Source of the DNA: Salvia splendens
Lineage: Eukaryota > Streptophyta > Magnoliopsida > Lamiales > Lamiaceae
Direction of reading: 5' to 3'
NCBI RefSeq assembly: GCF_004379255.2
Contig: NC_056037.1
Coordinates: 34,259,012-34,323,011 of the forward strand
DNA: 64,000 nt
Position numbers and translations under genes: made by a program. Under the pieces are notes generated by a model. The model made no database searches. It saw nothing but the letters and a program-made list of their open reading frames with translations, and had not been told where the DNA came from. Below are positions 1 through 9,914 of the stretch, one piece after another (the stretch's first letter is position 1; each line of letters opens with the position of its first letter).

Positions 1-152
1 GACAAGAGTAGATTGACCAAGAAAATAAATGTATTAAAAGAAGAAAAGAAATATGAGAGAGAACTTGATCAGTAATCAAGCTAAATGAGGATCCAAGGAA
101 CTTAAAACACAACTTTAAACTCCAAGTTGTTTCTTACTAATAATTAGTACTA

Positions 153-360
153 CATTTGTTCCATAATAAGAGTCACATTTAGTGTGGGCACGGATTTTAA
201 AAAATATAAAGAATAATGAGTTAGAAAAGTTAGTGGAATGTGAGTTCTACTTTTTTATATTGGTTTATAATAAAATGTGAGTGAAGTGAGTTAGTGGAAT
301 GTGAGACCTACTTACCATTTATGATAAAAGTGAAATATGACTCTTATTGTGGGACGGATG
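153..360. mobile_element. Stowaway-like MITE
   Basis: A 208-bp AT-rich element with inverted ends. The left end reads CATTTGTTCCATAATAAGAG, and the reverse complement of the right end is closely similar (CATCCGTCCCACAATAAGAG). A TA dinucleotide lies at each border (151-152 and 361-362), which is the target-site duplication of Tc1/mariner Stowaway MITEs. No ORF. Confidence 0.7.
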
Positions 361-543
361 TAATATATCTCATTTCCAAGCATGATTCACATTTAAAACG
401 AAATCAATCTCCAATTCTTATAGAACAAGTGTCTGCTTTTTTCAGCTAAATATCTTGTCCAGCATCTGTTACGGATTTTCTCCCTTAAAAATTTCAAACT
501 AACACTGCCTCTTACTATGATATTAATCTTTCCAAACCAAAAT

Positions 544-882
544 TGATACAGGTAAACTCGTATCGAGAGATGACTGCGAGAGATAGCGGAGAAGATGTTG
601 GTTCATTCGCGGGATCCTCCCGTCGAGCAGCCAACTATCGTTCAACTTGAGTTTTTGATAAAGTAAATTACAGAGAAAAGTAAAAGACGATAAAAAGATA
701 AAGAGAAATGTATTTCTTCAAATGGATGATTCAAAAGATAACAAAGGCTCCTATTTATAATAGGAGTAATCTAACTTAATGATCAAGAAATAAATATCCT
801 AATTATATAGAAAAGATATAGAAAATCACTAATTAACTAAATAATAGAGATATGGTGGTATTCCATAGATATTCTCGTATCA
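544..882 (-). repeat. 3' LTR of the 544-2737 element
   Basis: 339 bp, the element's 3' LTR because coding sense is minus. It differs from the other copy by several substitutions and small indels, so the insertion is not very recent. Confidence 0.85.
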
Positions 883-1297
883 ACTCCCCCACGGTTAAAA
901 TTCACCTTGTCCTCAAGGTGGAAACCACGAAGCATGGCGAACGTCCATGATCCTCTCGTCAAGCAGCTTAGCCAGAACATCGTGCTCCACCGACTTCACA
1001 AAATGGGCTAGAATTGCATTGGTGTAGGCAGCCATAGCCACAACAATCCCAATCGATGTGCTATGTTGATTCATTCCACCATTGGACTCAACATATAAAT
1101 ATCCATTTGACTCAGGCAAGTCCCTTATGCACCCTCTCCATTCACTGTTATTCCATATAGTTGAAATATAACCAAGTGGAGAATTATCAAAGTCCATGAC
1201 TCATAGGAGCTTCGATCCATCATCTCTTTCGCCATCCAACAATGCCTCTTCCTCCTCAATTTGAACTCGATTAAGTAATCGATCAATTTGGAGCTTG

Positions 1298-2338
1298 TCA
1301 AGGCGTCCATGAATGCCCAAACACGGCCATGTTGTTTTGCGGAGGGATCAATCGTGCATCGGCGTCGAGCGATGTTGATCGATGATTCATACTCGTGACA
1401 ACCCTGACATGAGATGAACCACTCAATAATTTCAGCGATGCGTTGTCCACAATGGAACTACCTAAACCAATCTGGACTTGGGGAATCTTGATTCTAGAAG
1501 CACTCAATTGTCGCGAGCACTGAATCTCGATGCAACCTTGAACCGGTTTCTCTTTGCGTGCGGAATCCGGACTGGACTTCTCCATCTTATCAACCTTTTC
1601 AACTCCACCAAAACCAACAGAAGAATCGGGAATCTTCTTGGTAGAATCAGCAAAGTCTTCCTCAACTTGATCACAATCAGAAATCAACGGCGACGGTGGC
1701 GGCGGCTGGTAGGTTTTTGGAGGAGGCACCTTCGGGTAATTTTGGTGGGGTAAGGCTGCTGTTAGCAGCGGTTGCTGGGAGGAAAGTTTTGGCGGCTGGT
1801 AGGTTTTTGGAGGAGGCACCTTCGGGTAATTTTGGTGGGGTAAGGCTGCTGTTAGCAGCGGTTGCTGGGAGGAAAGTTTTGGCGGCTGGTGGTAGTCGTG
1901 TGACGGCGGCGGCTGAGTGTGGAAGTAGTTCTGCGGCGGCGGCGGCGGTCTGTAGACGAGCTGCTCCTTCTGCCATGGATCGGTGTAGGTCTGGGACGTC
2001 GGCGGCCTGTATGGGTCAGTGTTGTGGAAGTACGGTTGTGGCTGGTTGTCAAAGTAGGGTTCAACCGTTGTTTGCCACGGTGCCGGATATTGCAACGGTG
2101 CAGTGGGAAGGTGCGGCCATGGTGGGTCCCAACAAAAATTTGGGTTTGCCTACGGCAACGTGTAGGGCAGCTGTGGTTGCGGGTAGGTATGGAATTGCTG
2201 CACAGGCTGAGGGAGGTCGTATTGATGATGGGCGTGTTGTTGTTCATCAAGCTTGTCCAATCTCTTGTTTAATCTGTTGCAGAAAGCCATTAGCCGGTCA
2301 CATAGTGAAGATAAAATGATTTCCTCATTGGGATTCAT
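1298..2338 (-). pseudogene. Proline-rich element ORF broken by one TAG
   Basis: Read on the minus strand from the ATG at 2338 (protein start MNPNEEIILSSL). The frame runs 62 codons to a TAG at 2150-2152, then continues in the same frame to 1298, so it would be about 346 codons without that stop. The N-terminal part is charged and helical-looking (LCDRLMAFCNRLNKRLDKL). The rest is rich in Pro, Gln and Tyr, with two identical 30-residue repeats. No RT, protease or zinc-knuckle motif is visible. It is probably a gag-like or element-specific protein; function unknown. The stop is followed by GCA AAC, which is not a known readthrough context. Overlapping plus-strand ORFs at 1696-2319 are shadows of the proline codons. 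Confidence 0.6.
1701..1880. repeat. Exact 90-bp tandem duplication
   Basis: Units 1701-1790 and 1791-1880 are identical by eye. They keep the reading frame of the proline-rich ORF and add 30 residues. Perfect identity suggests a recent event relative to LTR divergence. Confidence 0.9.
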
Positions 2339-2388
2339 GGATGAAGATGATTGAAGATGGAGGATGAGCACGAAATGAAAGCACCAAA

Positions 2389-2737
2389 TGATACGAGTAA
2401 ACTCGTATCGAGAGATAAATGCGAGAGATCGCGGAGAAGATGTTGGTTCGTTCGCGGGATCCTCCCGTCGAGCAGCCAACTATCGTTCAACTAGGGTTTT
2501 TGATAAAGTAAATTGCAGAGAAAAGTAAAAAACGATAAAAAGATAAAGATAAATGTATTTCTTCAAATGGATGATTCTAAAGATAACAAAGGCTCCTATT
2601 TATAATAGGAGTAACCTAACTTAATGATCAAGAAATAAATATCCTATTTATATAGAAAAAAGATATAGAAAATCACTAATTAACTAATTAACTAAATAAT
2701 AGAGATATGGTGGTATTCCATAGATATTCTCGTATAA
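2389..2737 (-). repeat. 5' LTR of the 544-2737 element
   Basis: 349 bp. It contains extra short AACTAATT-type units near 2690-2700 relative to the 339-bp copy, and its terminal CA is changed to AA. Confidence 0.85.
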
Positions 2738-2875
2738 AAAATGCTATTCATTACAAGACTCCCAATCCTTCAAAATTCTCAAACAAATAGTACCTTCTAA
2801 GTTGAAGGATTCCAAAGTGAAATCCAAAGAAACAAACAAATTGCAACTCCCCAAAGTAAAAAATCATAAATCCAA

Positions 2876-3086
2876 ATGATGATTTTGGCTTTAGAGCCCG
2901 AGAGTACCGTTCATCTCAGCCACAAAACAACAACAACAACAACTGTCGTCGTCACGCTTTGTCGCCTCCAATCGCCGGGAAACAACAAACCGGACAAGTC
3001 GAGATTGTGGTGTTCCCACTGTGGATTGCAAAAGCATACAAATGATACATGTTGGAAGGAAATCCCGTCATTTAACTTGAGGGGAG
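2876..3086 (+). pseudogene. Copia-type gag zinc-knuckle fragment
   Basis: The frame from 2876 contains LWCSHCGLQKHTNDTCW, a CX2CX4HX4C knuckle of the kind at the end of Ty1/copia Gag. It runs directly into a polypurine-like stretch (ACTTGAGGGGAG) and then an LTR-like sequence starting TGTTGG at 3087. Protease, integrase and RT are absent, so this is a remnant with nearly the whole body deleted. No promoter or start can be assigned. Confidence 0.65.
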
Positions 3087-3295
3087 TGTTGGAAGGAAAT
3101 CCGGAGCTTCCTACAAATCAGGGAAGATAATATGAGATCATGGAGAAGATTATACAAAATCAAGACCAAGATATTAGGGAGATATGATTGAGATCATTAC
3201 CACCATTATATCTTGCCTTATATAGCTTTTCTCTAGTCTATATAAGATGTATACAGTATTGTGAATAATACATCAATCAATTGCCCAATTCTACA
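3087..3295 (+). repeat. Probable copia 3' LTR
   Basis: About 209 bp beginning TGTTGG just after a purine-rich tract and ending TCTACA. It includes a TATATAG-like stretch near 3220 and TATATAAGATG near 3240. No 5' LTR partner is in the window, so borders rest on the TG...CA ends only. Confidence 0.55.
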
Positions 3296-4322
3296 TTTTC
3301 CTTGTTAGTCCATCCCATAAAAATATACCCTTTTAAATTTTGAATTTTTTTCTTTATTGAGGTGAGACTCATTCTCCACTAATTATACTTTAATTACTTT
3401 TTCTTTCTATTTTCTCTTTTACTTTACCAATTGTGTATTAAAACTCGTGGCTAACCAAATGTGCATATTCTTGTGAGAGAGATGATTAGTTTTTTAGTAT
3501 TTTGGTTCGCCTCATAAAACTGGTTCACTTTTATTTTTGAGATTTTAATTAATGTAGTTTTTTTAATTTTAAAGTAATGCGATGTATTTTTTTTAAATGA
3601 TTCTTGTAAAATTGATTGGAGCTAATTCTGGGACTATGTTATTGTATGTATTGGGGGTTGAAATTAAAAATGCTGATGTTGTAGGGAAAATGGATTGTGG
3701 CTGATTTTTAGCCCTTAGTCTGTATTTCTAATTGTTTGCACACTCGAACTTTTAGATTAATTTATTAAAAAAAATTCTCTCCAATCAGATAAATTCATTC
3801 ATTTTTTTCTTTTTTATCTCTTTTATGTTATCAATTATACATTCATTTTTTCCTTTTTTTTATCTCTTTTATGTTATCAATTATACGTGTGGTTCATAGT
3901 AGTTTTTACTATACTTATTAGGGCAGGAGGGAATATTTTTTGGGTCTACTAAATATGGCATAAATATAGATGATAGATTTTTTATTTTTTATTTTAAATT
4001 AACTCCTATATGCAGGAGAAAATTACAACTGAGATGGCTCAAACTCGGCACCTCATACAATAATGTCTAAGCTCATTGCCGGTAAGACACAAGCTCTGGA
4101 CGAATATAGATGATAGATCTCAATAATTGTTTTTCCATTTTGCTGTTAACTTGGTTTATTTTTTCTTTTGGTTTTCAGCAGAGGAGACGGAAAATTAATG
4201 CGTGCTGGCAAGATACGTGATTAGTACAGTACTCCTACTTCATCGCTTTCAAATAGTAATGTTTATTAAACTTCAATTTTTGCATATACTTTGATTAATT
4301 ATTTATGTAGAATGATGATGCA
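3296..4322. other. AT-rich spacer
   Basis: No convincing gene. Two near copies of a pyrimidine-rich 40-mer lie at about 3798-3890, another small tandem duplication. The remainder is low-complexity AT-rich DNA. Confidence 0.5.
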
Positions 4323-4626
4323 CAATATTATTAAAACAAAAATAAACTGGAAAATTAAAGTTAAAAATACATTAACTAGTTGTATTGCTATGTCTTTATT
4401 TTTCTCTTGTCGTGTCAACATTTTCTCTATCTGCCATGTTTTCTTGCAATGCTACGCCCTATTTTCATCATCATCAATATTATTAAAACAAAAATAAACT
4501 GGAAAATAAAAGTTAAAAATACATTAACTAGTTGTATTGCTATGTCTTTATTTTTCTCTTGTCGTGTCAACATTTTCTCTATCTGCCATGTTTTCTTGCA
4601 ATGCTACGCCCTATTTTCATTTCCAA
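4323..4626. repeat. 152-bp tandem duplication
   Basis: Units start at 4323 and 4475 and are nearly identical through the shared CTACGCCCTATTTTCAT. The small ORFs across the region are artefacts of the repeat. Confidence 0.85.
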
Positions 4627-5168
4627 ATCATCATTGTTTTATAAATTTTAATTTTATTCAAGTTTTAACTGTTGGTGACAAATAAAATAAATTAAAACAA
4701 TAATAAATTGAAGACAAAAATCAAACTTCATTAATTTTTAAAAAAAACATAAAAAAACAAACTAAAAAAACATATTAAAAAAACAAACTTAAAAAACATA
4801 TTAAAAACAAACTTTAAAAAAAAACATAAAATCACAGTCAAGCTGTTTCCATAAAAAAAAACTGTCGTAGCTTATTAGAGCATCCGCAATGGGCGGACGA
4901 TGGCACGCCCGATGGCGCACATCGTCTGAGCCATCCATCGTCCGCATCCATTACGGGTGCGCGCCATAGGGCGCGGATGATAGTCGCGCCCTATACTTTG
5001 GTCGCGGAGGATAGCGCGGACGATGGCCATCGTCCGCGCCATCGTCCGCCCCATTGCGGCTGTCGCGGACGATAGCCATCGTCCGCGCCATCGTCCGCGC
5101 CATCGTCCGCCCCATTGTGGAGGTCGCGGACGATCGACTGCGGACGATGGCACGCGGTTTCGTTTTTT

Positions 5169-5176
5169 TATAAATA
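5169..5176 (+). promoter_or_regulatory. TATA box of element A ORF
   Basis: TATAAATA lies 78 bp before the ATG at 5247 and is followed by a C-rich leader, as in elements B, C and D. Confidence 0.5.
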
Positions 5177-5246
5177 CCGTTCATTTGTAACATTTCATTT
5201 CACGCGATTTCATTTTCGAAACTTACATTTACATAATTACTACGAA

Positions 5247-5408
5247 ATGGATTCAAGCCCCAATAGTCCTACGTTTAGCGCAGGGGCGCATTGGCCGGGT
5301 ACAGAACCCGGCGATTATCGTTCGTTCGACACCAACCCCGACGAAGCCAAATATCTCCGGGCGTTACTCGATGAGCTGCGACGGAAGTTGGGAATTGGTC
5401 CGACTTAG
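5247..5408 (+). pseudogene. Internally deleted Myb-like ORF1 (53 aa)
   Basis: The ORF starts MDSSPNSPT and ends LRRKLGIGPT. The tail resembles the C-terminal end of the ORF1 protein of element G (GCRRDLGMPPHW) in spacing and charge. The SANT/Myb-like domain that should lie between is missing. I read this as the two ends of an ORF1 protein joined by an in-frame internal deletion. The upstream in-frame extension to 5115 lies in GC-rich subterminal repeats before the TATA box and is not used. Confidence 0.5.
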
Positions 5409-5794
5409 TTTTTTTTTTATTAGTTCAATGATGTAACTTTTTTTTATTAAAACTTCGCTGTTTGTTATTTAGACCGTTTTTTATTTACTCGTTACTTGTT
5501 ATTTGAAAACAGTTAAATTAATTAAACAAAACAATAAATTGATGACGTGGCGCGCCATAGAACGCGCCTTAGGGCGCCCCATTGCTAATCCATTGCTAAG
5601 ACCATCCACAACGCGTCTCGCGCCGGGCTCGCGTCTCGTCTCGGAGAGACGAGACCCCCGCGAGACGCATTGCAGCGCCCATCTCGTCTCCAGCTCGCGA
5701 CCGTCTCGTCGCGTAGCTCGTCTCGGAGAGACACGAGACGAGCTGTCTCGCCACGCGCCAGGGACACGTGGCACGTCCCCATGCGTGCGTGACG

Positions 5795-5960
5795 CCCACT
5801 CGCTGGCCCGCGAGTGGGCGTCGTCACTGATGACGCAATAATTCATTTTTTTTAAAAAAAAATCAATTTTTAATAAAAAATTTTTTTTTTCAAACGGTAA
5901 TATTACCGTTAAATATTTATTTTCATTTTTTAAATTTTTAATTTTTTTACTCTATAAATA
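5795..5960 (+). promoter_or_regulatory. Conserved 5' control region of element B
   Basis: In order: a 9-bp-stem hairpin CCCACTCGC-TGGCCC-GCGAGTGGG (5795-5818), GATGACGCAATAATT, a perfect 18-bp palindrome AACGGTAATATTACCGTT (5893-5910) and TATAAATA (5953-5960), 96 bp before the ATG. The same order occurs in element C (33076-33243). D keeps the palindrome and TATA box. AACGG is the core bound by three-repeat MYB factors in plant mitotic (MSA) promoters, so cell-cycle control is possible but inferred. Confidence 0.6.
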
Positions 5961-6055
5961 ATTCTATTCCATACTCATTTCAAACACAAACACACATCTA
6001 TTCCTCTCAAATCCTCTCTATCACTCCAATTTCCATCTTCAATCAACTCAAACAA

Positions 6056-7312
6056 ATGGATCCTTTTGAGCAAATGCGCCAATTAATGGAACAATCACTC
6101 GAAGAAGATCGACGACGAGAGGCGGAGGAAGCCGCACTACCCCCACGACGCTCCCGGAAGTACATCAATCGGAACCGGGAGGAAGCCGCCGCACGGTTAG
6201 TACGCGACTACTTCTGCGATAACCCGATTTGGGGAGATACCTATTTCCGTCGCCGTTTCCGCATGCGGAAACCGCTATTTCTCCACATAGCGAATACTTT
6301 GGCGGCCAGGGAGGAGTTCTTCCGAGAAGGGTTCGACGCGGTCGGTCGTCCCAGCCACACGACGCTGCAGAAATGTACTGCAGCCATCCGGCAGCTTGCG
6401 ACTGGACAAACGGCCGACATATTCGACGAATACCTGCACATCGGAGACAGCACTGGGCGCTTGTGCTTGCTCAACTTCTGCAGAGGCGTCCGGGCAGCCT
6501 TCAGTGACGAATTTCTCCGGAGGCCAACCACGGAGGATTGTCAGTTCCTCCTCAACCTGCACGAACAAGTGCACGGATTCCCCGGGATGCTTGGCAGTGT
6601 CGATTGCATGCACTGGCAATGGAAGAATTGCCCGGTGGCTTGGAGGGGTTCCTACACGAGCGGCCACAAAGGCACCCACCCAACCGTTGTACTCGAGGCC
6701 GTTGCCGACTACCGACTTTGGATCTGGCACGCGTACTTCGGGGTCCCTGGCTCGAACAACGACGTAAACGTGCTCCAACAGTCCGACCTCTTTACCGAAG
6801 TTTTGGATGGTAAAGCGCCGGCCATCAACTTCGTCGCCAACAACCGGCGGTATAAAATGGGGTACTATCTCGCCGACGGCATCTACCCGAAGTGGCCGAC
6901 CTTCGTGAAGACGTGCGGCAGGCCAGCGAACCCAAAGCAGGCTCTTTTTGCGCAGAAGCAGGAGGCTGCGCGCAAGGATGTGGAGAGGGCGTTCGGGGTT
7001 CTCCAAGCGCGCTTCAATATCATCAAAGCCCCGGCTCGTTCGTGGTTCATGGAGAGCATGGTCGACATCATGTATACGTGCATAATCTTGCACAACATGA
7101 TTGTCCGAGACGAAGGACCCGATGCCGGAAATTGGTTCGACCCCGAATCCCCCGGAAGCTCAACCGCAAGTAGTCCGCCGCGAAGTGGAGCGCATCCATC
7201 TATACAAGAACGGTTGGCTATTCGGGCAAGGACACGCGACTCTAGCGCCCACACCCAACTCCAAGAGGATCTAATTGAGCACATTTGGGAAAACTTTAGC
7301 GGAGAAGATTAA
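6056..7312 (+). CDS. PIF/Harbinger DDE transposase, intact
   Basis: 418 aa, uninterrupted, of normal length for a plant HARBI1-like nuclease. An N-terminal acidic segment (1-45) is followed by a helical DNA-binding region with LQKCTAAIRQLATG (about 104-117). The DDE_Tnp_4 nuclease follows: first Asp at D183 (SVDCMHW), second at D236 (GSNNDVNVL) and Glu at E310 (DVERAFGVLQ), all present. The C-terminal tail is Ser/Pro-rich. In this superfamily the enzyme cuts and joins at TWA sites and usually needs an ORF1 Myb-like partner; element B has none, while element C does. The start MDPFEQMRQ is shared with element D and follows a TATA box and a C-rich leader. Of the transposases here, this is the only one that appears functional. 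Confidence 0.92.
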   Translation: MDPFEQMRQLMEQSLEEDRRREAEEAALPPRRSRKYINRNREEAAARLVRDYFCDNPIWGDTYFRRRFRMRKPLFLHIANTLAAREEFFREGFDAVGRPSHTTLQKCTAAIRQLATGQTADIFDEYLHIGDSTGRLCLLNFCRGVRAAFSDEFLRRPTTEDCQFLLNLHEQVHGFPGMLGSVDCMHWQWKNCPVAWRGSYTSGHKGTHPTVVLEAVADYRLWIWHAYFGVPGSNNDVNVLQQSDLFTEVLDGKAPAINFVANNRRYKMGYYLADGIYPKWPTFVKTCGRPANPKQALFAQKQEAARKDVERAFGVLQARFNIIKAPARSWFMESMVDIMYTCIILHNMIVRDEGPDAGNWFDPESPGSSTASSPPRSGAHPSIQERLAIRARTRDSSAHTQLQEDLIEHIWENFSGED

Positions 7313-7635
7313 ATTATGTCATTTTTATTTTTTTAGAATTTTAATTATGTCTTCGTTTTTTTTAATGTTAAGTTGTAATATTGTTTTAATTTTAATAAAG
7401 TGTGTTTGTTTAAATTGAATTGGGTTTTAAAAAAAATTATAAATTAAATTGAATGAATAGTAATTAAGAAACGGTATAGAGACGGTTAAGAGACGGAGCG
7501 TTGCAGGTTCCGTCTCTTAGTTAAGAGATGGAGGAAAAAAGGACAGTGGGGCCCTCAAATAGTGCTCAAATAGTAGTTAAGAGACGGTTTAAGAGACGGA
7601 ATAGAGACAGCGTTGTGGATGGCCTAATGCTCTTA

Positions 7636-9027
7636 GTTTCTTTTCTCGGTCCCAAATCTTTATTAAATACGAAAATCTTTCTCACTCTCGAGGTTGCTCT
7701 TTTCCTCGGAAAGAGGTGAAAGAATAAAAGAAAAGTTGGCACTTGTGATTTAATTAATTTGGAATCAATTGTGTTGCAGTGGAACTCTTAAAAAAAAGAT
7801 CAAAATCTAATCTAATGGCTTCATGGGCTGGAAACAATGATTTCACAGCAATAAAGATTGCTGCACAAATCTTTTCTCAAAGTCAAAAATATGTAGGAAG
7901 ACTTTGATGATTCCTTTAGCAGTTATGCTATTCACCTTTTTGGCCATTTCCTTTGTTCGTCGAGCAATTAAAATTTCATGTTAATTTTATTAATGAAAGT
8001 TCGACACCAAAGCATATAAACAAAGCATTCTTATTTGCAAAGAATCTTTTGGGAGATACAACAGCCTATAAATATGCATTCATATATATTGACTTAGTAT
8101 TTATTCTAATTTCAATTCCAATTATCATATTATTCAAGTCTTATAAGAATTTAAGTAACAATTTTAACTTGTTATTGAGAGTTATCAAAATGGGTCATTC
8201 AATGTTAATTATCTTGTTGTTTTGTAAGGTACAGAATGACTAAAAAACTCAATGAATTGAGAATTCTAGAGTATAAAATTCTAATTAAAATTAGTAATCA
8301 AAGTTTATCTTTTTAGTTCAACTATGAAGCCTTTATATAGTTAAAAGAAAATCTTAAATTTATAAAAAATAATACTTAAAGGAAATAACTAAAAGGAAAA
8401 TAAACAAAAAGAAAATCCTAATTTAGTAGAAGAAAAAAATTTAATATTTTCATCTACTAATTCTACTAACTAGGAAATAAATAACACTCAAAATATAATT
8501 TGCTTAGCCTCCAAGTCTTGTCATCATTTTACTTTTTTATTTTTTTTAATAAATACAAAAAAGACATTGATTTGTGGAATGTATTTCCACTATTTTAAAT
8601 TTATATGAATTGAAATACCAAGTGGAAAGTCCAATTTCTGACACTTGAAAATTAGTAATGGCTTGGTTAAGATTGTTAGTAAATCAATTTTTTACTAGAC
8701 TTTAAATTGAACTACGACCAAAACTATCAATGGGCCAATGTATAAATCATAAATATGTGCTTCTTCTCAAATAAAAAATATCATGAATTCATATCCAGAC
8801 TAAACAAATTCATAATGATGTAAAAGTTGGTATGTTTGTAATCGAATTTAATTATTATTAATATACAATTCGTGTTGCTCATACCATATGACTCGGGGGC
8901 TGAATAATGATTATTTTCTGTCATCAACAAAATTTGCACGATCTAATCATTGTATCTTCTGTACTCTATCCAAGGTTGGCATCTGAAAAAGAATACATTT
9001 TCTTCCTCCTTTTTCTCTAAAAAATGT
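7636..9027. other. AT-rich spacer
   Basis: No supported gene. A 96-codon frame at 7953-8243 has AT-driven composition (Ile, Phe, Leu, Asn) and no recognisable domain; I do not call it. The stretch ends at the left LTR of the gypsy element. Confidence 0.5.
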
Positions 9028-9596
9028 TGATGATTTGGCGAATTTTTGATGGGAATAAATGCAAGTAATAAATGAAGATCACAACACTGAAAATTACGTG
9101 GTTCGATTTACTGAGGTAAATCTACGTCCACGGGAAGAATAGAGGGCAAATTTGTATTGCTTGATCTAGCTTACAGATTACAATGCTGATTTGCTATATC
9201 AGATTCAGAATCTAGAGAACTTAACCTTGGTCTATCTGATCTAAGTTCTATTTATACATTCGAACTAAGATCGTGGTTTGCAGCCCTGGTAGGGGGGTTG
9301 ATAACTGCTTAATACCACTAAATAGATCGTGGGTGTAATGGAGGTCGTGGAGATCCTGCATGGGTCCACTATCTCCTTGTTCGGTCGAATACTGAGACCG
9401 AACTGCTGAACTTTGCCGATCAGCTTTTGCCGATCTGAGAGTTGAGCTCGATTAGTCGGCTTTTACCGAGCTATAGGCTGTGACCGAACTCTTTGGTTGT
9501 GCCGAACTGATACTCTTTCTTGGGTTTTGGGCTGATGGGCCGTCACTGCTATTGGGCTCGCAATTATTGTTTAGTTGTTTAGTTCGTATCCCATCA
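9028..9596 (-). repeat. 3' LTR of the gypsy element
   Basis: 569 bp. Compared by eye with 18849-19417, one difference was seen (TTTAGTTCG here, TTTGGTTCG there). Confidence 0.95.
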
Positions 9597-9612
9597 CCAC
9601 CCCCCCGAAAAG
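9597..9612 (-). other. Polypurine tract
   Basis: The minus strand reads CTTTTCGGGGGGGTGG directly before the 3' LTR, as expected for plus-strand priming. Confidence 0.75.
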
Positions 9613-9914
9613 CGAAGTGAATCACTTCGGCATTTCGGATAAGTGTAAGGGGGAGGCTGACGTCAGGGGACGTGCTCTGCACGTGTCTGCATTAAATGTG
9701 ACAGCAAATCCGGCCAGAGAATCCAGAAAAAGTGGGATTTGAAACGGTGCGACCAATTTGAAATGCCTCTGCGAATCTGATAAATATTTCCTTTCTTCAT
9801 CATTGGAACACTCTTGCGATTATTTCTTCTGCATTCTCTCTCTTTTTCGTAAAATTTTCTTCCGCTTCTTCAAGAATTTCTTCAGAGACTTTCGACCATC
9901 AAAGAGTAAGAATC

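Larger units (their letters stand above)
544..2737 (-). mobile_element. Non-autonomous LTR retrotransposon without pol
   Basis: Two direct repeats of about 340 bp (544-882 and 2389-2737) flank a 1506-bp interior. The LTRs have TGATAC...GTATCA ends; the right copy ends in AA instead of CA. A 5-bp target duplication AAAAT is present at 539-543 and 2738-2742. On the minus strand a purine tract ending GTGGGGGAGT abuts the LTR at 883-895, and the interior begins TTTGGTGCTTTCATTTCG at 2388, a possible primer-binding site. The interior has no protease, RT or integrase, so this is a LARD/TRIM-like element that must be mobilised in trans. Confidence 0.85.
5600..7624 (+). mobile_element. PIF/Harbinger-like element B (transposase only)
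   Basis: A 2025-bp element with terminal inverted repeats GACCATCCACAACGC and GCGTTGTGGATGGCC and a TAA duplication at 5597-5599 and 7625-7627, the 3-bp TWA pattern of PIF/Harbinger. It is complete and carries one transposase ORF but no Myb-like ORF1. It sits inside the 3' terminal repeat of element A. Both subterminal regions are dense in GAGACG/CGTCTC. The 3' region (7330-7610) is homologous to those of elements C and D. Confidence 0.9.
4878..7632 (+). mobile_element. PIF/Harbinger-like element A, interrupted by B
   Basis: The left end GAGCATCCGCAATGGG begins at 4878 after TTA (4875-4877). The right end is CCATTGCTAA, then the B insertion, then TGCTC ending at 7632 before TTA (7633-7635). 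Without B the element is about 727 bp. Its left subterminal region repeats the CGGACGATGG / CCATCGTCCG motif and closely matches the right end of element F. Its right end (GTGGCGCGCCATAGAACGCG) matches the left end of F, so A and F are one family. A carries only a small ORF1 remnant and no transposase. Confidence 0.8.

Noticed and set aside
1696..2319. 207-codon plus-strand frame
   Set aside because: It is the antisense of the proline-rich ORF of the LTR element, open because proline codons read as Gly/Arg/Trp-free text on the other strand.
7953..8243. 96-codon plus-strand ORF as a small membrane protein
   Set aside because: Composition is explained by AT-rich DNA, with no domain, promoter or splice context.
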